The position numbers and the translations under genes are program-made. A stretch of DNA of 64,000 nt from Massilia putida (lineage in GTDB: Bacteria; Pseudomonadota; Gammaproteobacteria; Burkholderiales; Burkholderiaceae_D), in contig NZ_CP019037.1 in assembly GCF_001941825.1 (NCBI RefSeq), positions 124,001 to 188,000 of the forward strand, read 5' to 3'. Of this stretch, positions 26,829 to 35,238 are shown in pieces. The notes beneath the pieces were generated by a model that was given only the letters and a program-made list of their open reading frames with translations, was not told the DNA's origin and did not search any database. Numbering within the stretch: the first letter of the stretch is position 1; the number at the start of each line of letters is the position of its first letter.

Positions 26829-27223
26829 GCCGCCCTCTCGAACAGGGGAATCCAGACGTCCTCGACCTGCTCGAAGCGGACGCGTACCGGCATGTCGATG
26901 GCCACCTGGTCCGGGTCGATCCCGACGACATTGGTCACGAACTGCAATCCCTCCTGCTCGGCCAGCTCGACGATGGCGATGACATAGGGTTCCTTGAGGT
27001 CGGGGCGCCACGGCTGGTGGTTGACCGTATAGGTGACGACTTTTCCGTGCCCGGAGACCGGCCGCGGCCCGACGTCCAGGCTGAGGCAGCGTGGGCAGAT
27101 CGGTGACGGCGGCTGGAAAAAGCGTGCGCATGCGGCGCAGTGGTGCATCTGCAGCTGGCCGGTGGCGCCGCCTTGCCAGAACGCCCGGTTGTCGGCAGTG
27201 AGTGCCGGAAGTTTTCTTGTCAT
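26825..27223 (-). CDS. DUF35 OB-fold / zinc-ribbon protein
   Basis: 132 residues. The N-terminal rubredoxin-like zinc ribbon 'CAACARFFQPPSPICPRC' (C-x2-C-x10-C-x2-C) is followed by an OB-fold, as in ChsH2-DUF35, which binds Ltp2 and makes the aldolase active. The stop overlaps the thiolase-like start, so a 1:1 complex is expected. First gene of its minus-strand operon, divergent from an SDR across operator 6. Confidence 0.88.
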   Translation of the reverse strand: MTRKLPALTADNRAFWQGGATGQLQMHHCAACARFFQPPSPICPRCLSLDVGPRPVSGHGKVVTYTVNHQPWRPDLKEPYVIAIVELAEQEGLQFVTNVVGIDPDQVAIDMPVRVRFEQVEDVWIPLFERAA

Positions 27224-27278
27224 GACTTGGCCTTTGACTAGCGATTGCGGACTATTCCGGGGAAGATTCTACAACTTT

Positions 27279-27305
27279 GTAGACACAAATTGAAAATATG
27301 TTTAA
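27279..27305. promoter_or_regulatory. Operator site 6 (GTAGACA-N13-TGTTTAA)
   Basis: GTAGACA (27279-27285) and TGTTTAA (27299-27305) lie in the 134-base divergent gap between DUF35 and an SDR. On the + strand TAGACA-N17-TAAAGT (27280-27308), and on the minus strand TTAAAC-N18-TACAAA, could both be promoters, so one site could control both operons. Confidence 0.6.
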
Positions 27306-27357
27306 AGTTTTCCGTAAAGCGTCATTTTTTATCCGAACAACATAGAAAGGTCACACG

Positions 27358-28053
27358 ATGTCCCCTCGACTCGATTCCCGCGTCATCGTCATCACCGGAG
27401 GCTTCGGCGCGCTGGGCCGCGCGGTCGCCGCACGGCTCGTTGCCGCGGGCGCGCGCGTCGCGCTGCTCGACCGCGCGCCGGTGGCGCAGGCCGACTTGCC
27501 GGACGTGGCGCTGGCGCTCGGCAGTGTCGATCTGGGCCAGGAAGCCGGTTGCCAGGCGGCGTACGCGCAGGTCGGCGCGACCCTCGGCGCGGTGCATGGC
27601 GTCGTCAACGTGGCCGGCGGCTTTACCTGGGAAACGGTCGAGGGTGGCACCCTGGCATCCTGGGACCGCATGTACGAGACCAATGTGCGTACCGCCGTCG
27701 TCAGCTGCCGCGCGGCGCTGCCGTACCTGCTGGCGAGCGGCGGGAGCATCGTCAACGTCGGCGCCGCCGCGGCGCAGAAAGCCGGCATGGGCATGGGCGC
27801 CTATGCCGCTTCGAAGGCCGGCGTGGCGCGGCTGACCGAAGCGCTGGCGGAAGAACTGAAGGACCGCGGCGTCACGGTCAACGCGGTCCTGCCGAGCATC
27901 ATCGACACGCCGGCCAACCGCGCCGACATGCCGGGTGCCGATGCCACCCGCTGGGTCGCGCCCGACAAGCTGGCGGCGGTCATCGCCTTTCTGCTCTCGG
28001 ACGAGGCGTCGGCGCTGACCGGCGCGTGTATCCCGGTCAACGGCCGCGTCTAG
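27358..28053 (+). CDS. Short-chain dehydrogenase/reductase
   Basis: 231 residues, a rather short SDR. It has 'ITGGFGALGRAVA' at the N-terminus, 'NVAGG', the catalytic 'YAASK' near residue 148, and the end 'GACIPVNGRV'. AAGGTCACACG precedes the ATG. It heads a + strand operon with FAH, permease and ferredoxin reductase. Probably oxidises a ring hydroxyl after cleavage. Confidence 0.85.
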   Translation: MSPRLDSRVIVITGGFGALGRAVAARLVAAGARVALLDRAPVAQADLPDVALALGSVDLGQEAGCQAAYAQVGATLGAVHGVVNVAGGFTWETVEGGTLASWDRMYETNVRTAVVSCRAALPYLLASGGSIVNVGAAAAQKAGMGMGAYAASKAGVARLTEALAEELKDRGVTVNAVLPSIIDTPANRADMPGADATRWVAPDKLAAVIAFLLSDEASALTGACIPVNGRV

Positions 28054-28103
28054 CATCCTGCGCCGTCGGCGCTGGCAACCACAACAAGAACGGGAGACAC
28101 AAA

Positions 28104-29090
28104 ATGAGACTGGTTACTTACCGCGACGCGTCCGGCGCCATGCGCCCGGGGGCGTTGATCGAATCCGACACCGCGATCGTCGACCTGAGCCAAGCCGCCA
28201 GCGCGACGGGGCTGGGCGGCTGGCCCGCGTTCGGCAGCATCCTGGCGCTGGTCGAGGCGGGCGACGAGGCCCTGGCCGAGGCGCGGCGCCTGGTCGCCCG
28301 CGCACCGGAGGGCGCGGTCGTCGAGCGCGCCGCGGTCAAGCTGTGCGCGCCGATCCAGCCGCCGCCGCAGATGCGCGACTGTTCCTGCTTCGAACTGCAC
28401 CTGAAACAGAGCTTTGCGGCGGCGCGCCGCGCGCGCGTGGCCCACCTGCCAAATCCCGAGGAAGCGCTGGCGCAGATGAACACGCGCGCCGACGAGCGGG
28501 TCATCGCCACCTTCAACCGCCAGCCGATCTACTACAAGTGCAACCGGTTCGCCGTGGTCGGGCCGGACGACGACGTGATCTGGCCCGCGTACAGCAAGGC
28601 GATGGACTTCGAACTCGAATTCGCCTGCTACATCGGGCGCAAGGGCAAGGACATCCCGCGCGAGAAGGCGCGCGGGCACATCGTCGGCTACACGATCTTC
28701 AACGACATGAGCGCGCGCGACATGCAGTCGGTGGAGATGGGCGGCATGCTGGGCCCCGCCAAGAGCAAGGACTTCGACACCGGCAACGTGATGGGCCCGT
28801 GCCTGGTCACCGCCGACGAGCTTCCCGACCCCTACGATCTCACCATGGTCGCGCGGGTCAACGGCGAGGAGTGGGGCAGGGGCAGCACGCGCGACATGCG
28901 CTGGCGCTTCGAGGACGTGATCGAGCACATTTCGCGCTCCGAGACCTTGTACCCGGGCGAGGTGCTGGGCTCGGGCACGGTCGGCAACGGCTGCGGACTC
29001 GAGCAGCTGCGCTACCTGAAGCCGGACGACGTGATCGAGCTCGAGGTCGAGGGCATCGGCATCCTGCGCAGCCGCATCGTGCAGCCCTGA
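28104..29090 (+). CDS. Fumarylacetoacetate hydrolase family protein (328 aa)
   Basis: The FAH C-terminal fold is clear: metal-binding 'FELEFACYIGRKG' (about 172) and 'FNDMSARDMQ' (about 205), then 'KSKDFDTGNVMGPCLV'. Members hydrolyse C-C bonds of diketo acids, or isomerise/decarboxylate ring-cleavage products; DitH in the abietane pathway is such an enzyme. Start at 28104, after GGGAGACACAAA. No alpha/beta-fold meta-cleavage hydrolase is seen, so this protein is the best candidate to process the extradiol product. Confidence 0.85.
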   Translation: MRLVTYRDASGAMRPGALIESDTAIVDLSQAASATGLGGWPAFGSILALVEAGDEALAEARRLVARAPEGAVVERAAVKLCAPIQPPPQMRDCSCFELHLKQSFAAARRARVAHLPNPEEALAQMNTRADERVIATFNRQPIYYKCNRFAVVGPDDDVIWPAYSKAMDFELEFACYIGRKGKDIPREKARGHIVGYTIFNDMSARDMQSVEMGGMLGPAKSKDFDTGNVMGPCLVTADELPDPYDLTMVARVNGEEWGRGSTRDMRWRFEDVIEHISRSETLYPGEVLGSGTVGNGCGLEQLRYLKPDDVIELEVEGIGILRSRIVQP

Positions 29091-29169
29091 GCAGCGTCAC
29101 GCAACGCTTCCCGGCGCCACCGGCCGCAGAGTCCGGGGCGCCGATTCCACGACCTTACAGGAGACAACC

Positions 29170-30429
29170 ATGGTCGGAACCAAGAACGGCGCGGCGATCG
29201 ACTTCGCCGAATTCAGGCAGGGCTGGCGTGTCCTGCTGCTGGCGATCGCCGGCGTCATGATCAGCATTAACGCCACCCTGCTGTACGGCTTCGGGGTACT
29301 CGTGATCCCGCTGCAGCAGGAGTTCGGCTGGCCGCGCCCGGCCCTGCAGGCGGCGATCAGTTTCCTGTTCGGCGGCGCCGTGATCGGGCTGCAGCTGGTC
29401 GGCTGGCTCAACCTGCGCTTCGGCATCAAGCGTGTCACGCTGGCATCGCTGTTCACGATGGCGCTGGGCTACCTGGCCACCACGCAGATCCGGGGTCCGG
29501 TCTGGTCGCTGTACGCCGCCTTCTTCCTGCTGCCCATCGTCGGCATGGGCGCGCTGGCCGTCACCTGGACCCAGTTGCTGAACCTCTGGTACGTGCGCAA
29601 CCGCGGCCTGGCGCTGGCGCTGGGCCTGTCGGGCACCGGGATCACGGCCGCGGTCACGCCGCCGCTGTTCGCCTGGGGCGTGGCGCACTGGGGCTGGCAG
29701 GCGCCGTTCGTGATCCTGGCGCTGGTCAATGTGCTCGTCGGCATGCCGCTGACGCTGGCCTGGTTCCGCCTGCCGCAGGCGCACGCAGCGGCGGAAGCTG
29801 CGCAGCCGGCGCCGGCGCTGTCCGGCATGAGCTTCCGCGCCAGCCTGGCCTCGCCCAAGTACTGGATCTGCAACATGGCGCTGTGCCTGGTGGTGTCGGC
29901 GGTCATGGGCATGGTCACGAGTACCGTGCCGATGCTGCGCGACCGCGGCCTGGCGCTGGCCAGCGCCACCCAGGTGTTCGCCTGGTTCGGCGTCGCGCTG
30001 ATCGGCGGGCGCCTGGTGGTCGGCTACCTGCTCGACAGGCTATGGCCGCCGGGCGTCGCCGCCTTCAGCCTGGCGTTGCCGGCCGCCGGGGCGGCCATCT
30101 TCCTGTCGGGCAGCGCCGACCTGGCGCTGCTCAGTCTCGCGGCCGCGCTGGCGGGCCTCGGCGCCGGCGCCGAATTTGACATCGCCGCCTTCCTCATGGC
30201 GCGCTATTTCGGCCTGAAGGACTACGGCCGCATCTTCGGGCTGCACCAAGGCCTGATCACCGTGGCTTCGGCCGGCGCGCCCCTGATGTTCGCAGCCATG
30301 TTCAGCGCAACCGGCAGCTACACGACGATGCTGGTGTATTGCGCGGCCAGCACGCTGGCCGGATCGCTGCTGCTGCTGACGCTGGGACGCGTCCCGCAGG
30401 CGGCCGTGCAGGCACGGGCCGCGGCCTGA
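29170..30429 (+). CDS. MFS permease (monocarboxylate/oxalate-type)
   Basis: 419 residues, 12 hydrophobic segments, with the long loop around 205. The N-terminal 'MISINATLLYGFGVLVIPLQ' resembles the OFA/monocarboxylate branch of MFS. GGAGACAACC precedes the ATG. An inner-membrane carrier for an organic acid; DitE is the analogous permease next to the ring-cleavage genes. Confidence 0.85.
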   Translation: MVGTKNGAAIDFAEFRQGWRVLLLAIAGVMISINATLLYGFGVLVIPLQQEFGWPRPALQAAISFLFGGAVIGLQLVGWLNLRFGIKRVTLASLFTMALGYLATTQIRGPVWSLYAAFFLLPIVGMGALAVTWTQLLNLWYVRNRGLALALGLSGTGITAAVTPPLFAWGVAHWGWQAPFVILALVNVLVGMPLTLAWFRLPQAHAAAEAAQPAPALSGMSFRASLASPKYWICNMALCLVVSAVMGMVTSTVPMLRDRGLALASATQVFAWFGVALIGGRLVVGYLLDRLWPPGVAAFSLALPAAGAAIFLSGSADLALLSLAAALAGLGAGAEFDIAAFLMARYFGLKDYGRIFGLHQGLITVASAGAPLMFAAMFSATGSYTTMLVYCAASTLAGSLLLLTLGRVPQAAVQARAAA

Positions 30430-30456
30430 GATTTTTATTTACCGAGGAACATAAAC

Positions 30457-31689
30457 ATGTCGCTCAATTCCGTAGTGATCGCCGGCGCCGGACATGCCGG
30501 CGTGCAGGTGGCCTTGTCCCTGCGCCAGGACGGCTTTGCCGGCCGTATTTCCCTGGTCAACGACGAACCCTGGCTGCCGTACCAGCGCCCGCCGTTGTCG
30601 AAAGCCTATCTGCTGGGGAAGATCGACGCCACGGCGATGCAGTTCCGCCCGGCGGAATTCTATGCCGAGCAGCGCATCGACCTCGTGGCGGACCGCGGCG
30701 CCGCCATCGACCGCCAGAATCGCAGGCTGCTGCTGGCCTCCGGCGCGGCGCTCGACTACGACCACCTGGTGCTCGCCACCGGCGCCCATAACCGGCCCCT
30801 GAACGTACCCGGCGCCGCACTGGCGGGCGTGTACGGCGTCAAGACCCGTGCCGATGCCGAGGCGCTGGCGCCGCTGCTCGCCGCGGCCCGGCGCGTGGTC
30901 GTCATCGGCGCCGGTTTCATCGGCCTGGAATTCGCGGCGGTCGCGGCGGCAGCCGGTGCCGCGGTCGAGGTGCTGGAGCTGGGCGAGCGTCCGATGGCGC
31001 GCGCGGTGTCGCCGCAGATGTCCGAGCTGTTCCGGGCGGCGCACGCGTCCTGGGGCGTGAACTTCCGCTTCCGCACTGCAGTGTCGGCGCTCGAAGGCGA
31101 CAACGGCAAGGCCGTAGCCGTGCTGGCGGCCGATGGCGCACGCCTCGCGGCCGACCTGGTCGTGTACGGGATCGGCGTCATCCCCAACGTCGCGCTCGCG
31201 CTCGAAGCCGGCCTGTCGATCGACAACGGCATCCGCGTGGACGCCAACCTGCTGACGTCCGACCCGCACATTTCCGCGCTGGGCGACGTCGCCTCGTTCC
31301 CGTGCCTACAGAACGGCGAACGGTTGACGCGCCTGGAATCGGTCCAGAACGCCGTCGACCAGGGCCGGCTGATCGCCGCGCGCCTGACCGGCAAGCCGGC
31401 CCCGTACACGGCGCTGCCCTGGTTCTGGACCGACCAGGGCAACCTCAAGCTGCAGATCGCGGGACTGTCCAGCGGCGCCGACAACCACGTCGTGCTCGGC
31501 GATCCGGCGGCGCAGCAGGTGTCGGTGCTGTGCTTCCGCGGCGAACAGCTGCTGGCGGTGGAGTCGTGCGGGCGGGTCGGCGACCACATGGCGGCGCGCA
31601 AGATCCTCGCGCGTCCGCCGGCGCTGACGCCTGCGGTGGCGGCGGCGCCCGGCTTCGACCTCAAGGCGTGGGAAGCGGCGAATCGCTGA
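30457..31689 (+). CDS. NAD(P)H-dependent ferredoxin reductase (rhodocoxin/putidaredoxin reductase type)
   Basis: 410 residues. FAD-binding 'IAGAGHAGVQVALSL' at the N-terminus, 'YQRPPLSKAYL' (substrate-like loop near 45), NAD-binding 'VIGAGFIGLEFAA' near 150, and 'ALGDVASFP' near 270. It passes electrons from NAD(P)H to small ferredoxins and thus to Rieske oxygenases and P450s. It is the only such reductase in the window, so it may serve all of these oxygenases. Confidence 0.9.
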   Translation: MSLNSVVIAGAGHAGVQVALSLRQDGFAGRISLVNDEPWLPYQRPPLSKAYLLGKIDATAMQFRPAEFYAEQRIDLVADRGAAIDRQNRRLLLASGAALDYDHLVLATGAHNRPLNVPGAALAGVYGVKTRADAEALAPLLAAARRVVVIGAGFIGLEFAAVAAAAGAAVEVLELGERPMARAVSPQMSELFRAAHASWGVNFRFRTAVSALEGDNGKAVAVLAADGARLAADLVVYGIGVIPNVALALEAGLSIDNGIRVDANLLTSDPHISALGDVASFPCLQNGERLTRLESVQNAVDQGRLIAARLTGKPAPYTALPWFWTDQGNLKLQIAGLSSGADNHVVLGDPAAQQVSVLCFRGEQLLAVESCGRVGDHMAARKILARPPALTPAVAAAPGFDLKAWEAANR

Positions 31690-32422
31690 AGTCGCGCAGC
31701 CAGGCCTGGTCGTCCAGGCAGAGCGCCTGCGGGCGGGCGCTGAAGTCCCAGGTCGAGCCGACGATCCGGATGGCCTGCGGCGCGCGCTCGGGCTGCTGGG
31801 CGTAGCAGCGGCCGGTGAGGTGGGCGTGCGGCTCCCGGTCGATGTCCTTCAGGCGGCCGAGCGAGATCAGGGCGCAGCGGCGCAGCACGAGGGCCGCTTC
31901 CGCTTCCTCGGCCGGCAAGGTGCCCAGCGCCCAGCGCGCCATGCCCTTGCGCATGTCGACGCCGGCATACGGCGCCGGGCCCACGATCGTACTGCCGTCG
32001 ACCTCCCAATCGAGGAGCGGAGCGCCGTCGCGCCACAGGCGTGCGTGCGAGCGGCCGTCGACGTGGCGCGGCACCTCGATGTCGTAGCGCCGATAGGCGT
32101 TGCCGCGCGCGGCGAGGGCGATCGCCAGGCCGGCCAGGTCGAACATGTGGGTGCACTGCTGGGTCGCGTCGGTGTACAGCGTGACCGAGTTGGCAATGCC
32201 GTCCAGGCGCATCCCGGCCAGGCGGTTCAGCTCGGGCGCCGCGCCCGGGCAGGCGCTGAACGGATGGCGCGGCGTTTCCCCGCGCACCGCGGTCACGACG
32301 CCGGCGCAATGCTCGAGCGCGACGCGGAAATGATGAAAGTCATCCTCGAGCACGGCACGCACCTGTCCACCCTGGTCGTCCCCGTGCCCGGCCAGCTCGA
32401 TGCGTCTGCGAAAGCGTTGCAT
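31661..32422 (-). CDS. DUF2889-family protein of unknown function
   Basis: 253 residues, with the DUF2889 pattern 'MQRFRRRIELAGHGD' at the start and 'HMFDLAGLAI' in the middle. No catalytic function is known to me. The start at 32422 is preferred over the in-frame alternative at 32464, which would lie inside operator 7. The 3' end overlaps the ferredoxin reductase gene by 29 bases on the opposite strand. Divergent from the SDR at 32501, so operator 7 could control both. Confidence 0.75.
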   Translation of the reverse strand: MQRFRRRIELAGHGDDQGGQVRAVLEDDFHHFRVALEHCAGVVTAVRGETPRHPFSACPGAAPELNRLAGMRLDGIANSVTLYTDATQQCTHMFDLAGLAIALAARGNAYRRYDIEVPRHVDGRSHARLWRDGAPLLDWEVDGSTIVGPAPYAGVDMRKGMARWALGTLPAEEAEAALVLRRCALISLGRLKDIDREPHAHLTGRCYAQQPERAPQAIRIVGSTWDFSARPQALCLDDQAWLRDFSDSPLPTP

Positions 32423-32456
32423 GGAGTATTTCCTGATATGAGTTGTTGAGATGAAT

Positions 32457-32483
32457 GTGTACAATAACAGAAAATCTGTTTAA
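32457..32483. promoter_or_regulatory. Operator site 7 (GTGTACA-N13-TGTTTAA)
   Basis: GTGTACA (32457-32463) and TGTTTAA (32477-32483) in the 78-base divergent gap between the DUF2889 gene and an SDR. TACAAT at 32460-32465 could be a -10 box within the left arm. Confidence 0.6.
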
Positions 32484-32500
32484 AAGTGAGGAGGGGTGAC

Positions 32501-33301
32501 ATGGATCTTCTGAAGGACAAGGTGGCGCTGGTGACGGGCGCTGGCGGCGGCATCGGCCGTGGCGTGGCGCGCCGTTTCGCGCGCGAGGGCGCGGCGGTGG
32601 TGATCGCCGAGATCGACCGCGCGAGCGGCGCCCGGGTGGCGCGCGAGGTCGAGGAACTCGGCGGCAGGGCGCTGTTCGTGCATACCGATGTCCTGCAGAA
32701 GGCATCGGTGGAGGCCGCGGTGGCGGCGGCGGCCGAGCGGTTCGGCGGGCTCGACATCCTGGTGAACAACGCGTTCGTGCCGACGCCAAACGTCTTGCTG
32801 GAGGACAAGACCGACGAGATGCTGGAACAGACGCTGACGTCGACCGTGAAGGCCTGCTGGTGGGCGATGCGCGCGGCGCTGCCCCACATGCGCGCCCGGG
32901 GCGGCGGCAAGGTCGTGAACTTCTATTCGATCGACGTCGACATCGGCGCCTGGCTACATGCCGACTACAACACCGCCAAGGCCGGCATCGTCGGCCTGAC
33001 GCGCAGCGCGGCGGCCGAGTGGGGCCGCTTCAACATCACCGTGAACGCGATCGCGCCGACGGCGATGGGCGCCACGTTCCACAAGCTGGCGGCCGAGAAC
33101 CCCGGATTCGCGGAGCGTTCGGCGGCCATGCGCCCGCTGGGGCGCTGCGGCGACCCGGAGGATGACATTGGCCCCGTGGCCGTGTTCCTGGCCAGCGACA
33201 TGTCGCGCTACGTCACAGGCGAATCGTTCCACGTAGACGGCGGGCTGCACCTCCCTGGCTACAACTCGAGGCCGGCGCACGTGCCGGTCAGGGAATACTG
33301 A
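32501..33301 (+). CDS. Short-chain dehydrogenase/reductase
   Basis: 266 residues. 'VTGAGGGIGRGVA' loop, 'LVNNAF', catalytic 'YNTAK' around residue 156, and C-terminal 'SFHVDGGLHLPGY'. GAGGAGGGG precedes the ATG. A tetR gene follows after 29 bases on the same strand. Substrate unknown; probably a hydroxyacyl-CoA or ring alcohol. Confidence 0.85.
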   Translation: MDLLKDKVALVTGAGGGIGRGVARRFAREGAAVVIAEIDRASGARVAREVEELGGRALFVHTDVLQKASVEAAVAAAAERFGGLDILVNNAFVPTPNVLLEDKTDEMLEQTLTSTVKACWWAMRAALPHMRARGGGKVVNFYSIDVDIGAWLHADYNTAKAGIVGLTRSAAAEWGRFNITVNAIAPTAMGATFHKLAAENPGFAERSAAMRPLGRCGDPEDDIGPVAVFLASDMSRYVTGESFHVDGGLHLPGYNSRPAHVPVREY

Positions 33302-33330
33302 TCTATCTTTTTTGACTGGATGCCGCAACG

Positions 33331-33963
33331 ATGTACACCCCACCCGCCGCAAGAGCCGAGCAACCCGCGACCGACAAGCGCAACCGGCGCGCCGAGGCGA
33401 CCATCGAGGCCATCCTCGCGGCAACCGAGGCGATCGTCCTGCGCGAAGGGTCGGATCGCATTTCCGTACTCGACGTATGCGCGCTCGCCCAGGTGTCGCG
33501 CGGCACGTTCTACCGCTACTTCTCGTCGCAGGACGAGCTGCTGGACGCGTTCGCACGCCATAAACGGTCGTCGTTCCAGAAGGCCATGGCGGACGCGGTG
33601 GGGCCTCACGTGGAGCCTGACGCGCGCTTCCACGCGCTGGTGCGCTACCTGGACAACTATGCGGCACACGGCCAGGCGCGCCTGCTGCTGCGCGCCGCGC
33701 CGGAATACACGCTGCGCCTGTTCGGGCGCCTGTTCCACGAGTCGCTGGTGCGCATCGAGGAACTGATGCGCGCGGTGTTCGATTCCTGGGACCAGCGCCT
33801 GGGCATCCGGACCGACCGCGAACTGATCTGCGAACTGCTGATCCGCTGCGTGCTGAGCGAACTCGTGGTGCCGAACAAGCAGCCGGAGGACGGCATCCGC
33901 CGCATCGTCGCGTTCCTGTATTCGCTCGTCGAATGCGAGGCGCGCGCAACGCTGAAAAAATAA
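33331..33963 (+). CDS. TetR-family transcriptional regulator
   Basis: 210 residues. N-terminal helix-turn-helix around 25-70 ('ISVLDVCALAQVSRGTFYRYF'), followed by a helical ligand-binding part. Co-directional behind the SDR and immediately before operator 8 (3 bases after its stop). As a classical palindrome-binding family, it is my first candidate for the protein recognising TTGAACA-N13-TGTTCAA, with an acyl-CoA or pathway acid as inducer (inference). Confidence 0.88.
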   Translation: MYTPPAARAEQPATDKRNRRAEATIEAILAATEAIVLREGSDRISVLDVCALAQVSRGTFYRYFSSQDELLDAFARHKRSSFQKAMADAVGPHVEPDARFHALVRYLDNYAAHGQARLLLRAAPEYTLRLFGRLFHESLVRIEELMRAVFDSWDQRLGIRTDRELICELLIRCVLSELVVPNKQPEDGIRRIVAFLYSLVECEARATLKK

Positions 33964-33965
33964 AA

Positions 33966-33992
33966 TTAAACACATTTGCCATTTCTGTCTAT
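33966..33992. promoter_or_regulatory. Operator site 8 (TTAAACA-N13-TGTCTAT)
   Basis: TTAAACA (33966-33972) and TGTCTAT (33986-33992) directly after the tetR stop and 151 bases before the next amidohydrolase. The rest of the gap (33993-34143) shows no further palindrome or clear promoter. Confidence 0.55.
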
Positions 33993-34143
33993 TTTTGGCA
34001 TGATGGGTCCTGATGCAAAGCACCGACCGAGTGCAGCCTGATGGAGACAACGTAGCGCTTGCGGGCGGGCCCTGTCGCGGCCGCGCTGTGTCCGGACGAT
34101 TGCGCCCGTGGTCGGAAAATCAATCGTCACAGGGAGACACCAC

Positions 34144-35238
34144 ATGCTCATCGACCTTCACGCCCACGCCCCGCATCCGGGTTACTACAACCAGCACCCG
34201 CACTGGGGTCCCTTCTTCGAACAACGTCCGGACGGCGACATCAAACTGCGCGTGGGCCACTGGATCCTGTCGCTCGGTTCGCCGGAACGCCGCGCAGCCC
34301 TGCAGAAGGCGCGGGCCGAGGGCAAGACGCTCGACATCAACCAGTACCTGGACCGCTGGGCCGACCCGAAGACGCGCCTGGCCGGCATGGACGCGGCGGG
34401 GCAGAGTGCCCAGGTCGTGTCGGTGCCGTCGCACTGCTACATGTACTGGGCCGAACCGGAGTTCGGCGTGCCGTTCGCCCGCAAGGTCAACGACGTGCTG
34501 GCCGAGTACTGCTCGGCAGCGCCGAACCGCCTGATGGCCTGGGCCCACGCGCCGCTGAACGTGCCGGTCGAAGCCGCCAAGGAAATCCGCCGCGCCTGCA
34601 CCACGCTGGGCGCCAAGGGCCTGGTGGCGGGCGGCGCCAACTTCGGCGGCCTGGAATTCGATTCGCCCGAGATGGACCCGGTGTGGGAAGCGCTGTGCGA
34701 CCTCGACCTGCCGATGTTCGTGCACGGCTACAACCAGTCGGTGACGTGGGGCGAGAACGCCAACAGCGACAACTACGAGACCACCGCCATCGTCGGCATG
34801 AACTACGACGAGACGAAGTGTTTCTGGAACATGATCAACGGCGGCGTGTTCGACCGCTTCCCGAAACTGAAGGTCTACATCACCCACGGCGGTGGCTTCG
34901 TGCCGTACCAGCTGGGCCGCCTGGCGCAGACCAATCCGAACCTCGACGTGGCGCACAACAAGAAGCCCGTGCTCGAGTACCTGAAGAACTTCTATTTCGA
35001 CGTCGAACTGCACGAGCTGCCGATGCGCCAGGCGATGATCGACGTCATCGGCGCCGACCGCGTGCTGTACGGCTCGAACTTCGGCGGCAGCGACGCCGTC
35101 CGCCACGACCTCACCGACGGACTGCGCCTGTCCGACGAGGACCTGCAGAAGATCCGCTGGAAGAACGCCTGCGAGCTGCTGCACATCGATCCGTCCACGC
35201 TGGTCGAGGTGGCCAAGCCGGCGGCGCTGGTGGCATGA
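34144..35238 (+). CDS. Amidohydrolase family protein (second copy)
   Basis: 364 residues of the amidohydrolase_2 type: 'MLIDLHAHAPHPG' (DxH metal ligands), 'MFVHGYN' , 'YITHGGGFVPYQLGR' and 'LYGSNFGGSD'. It differs clearly from the 435-residue copy at 10794. ATG 34144 follows AGGGAGACACC. Its stop overlaps the FAH start. Likely a decarboxylase or C-C hydrolase on a pathway acid. Confidence 0.82.
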   Translation: MLIDLHAHAPHPGYYNQHPHWGPFFEQRPDGDIKLRVGHWILSLGSPERRAALQKARAEGKTLDINQYLDRWADPKTRLAGMDAAGQSAQVVSVPSHCYMYWAEPEFGVPFARKVNDVLAEYCSAAPNRLMAWAHAPLNVPVEAAKEIRRACTTLGAKGLVAGGANFGGLEFDSPEMDPVWEALCDLDLPMFVHGYNQSVTWGENANSDNYETTAIVGMNYDETKCFWNMINGGVFDRFPKLKVYITHGGGFVPYQLGRLAQTNPNLDVAHNKKPVLEYLKNFYFDVELHELPMRQAMIDVIGADRVLYGSNFGGSDAVRHDLTDGLRLSDEDLQKIRWKNACELLHIDPSTLVEVAKPAALVA

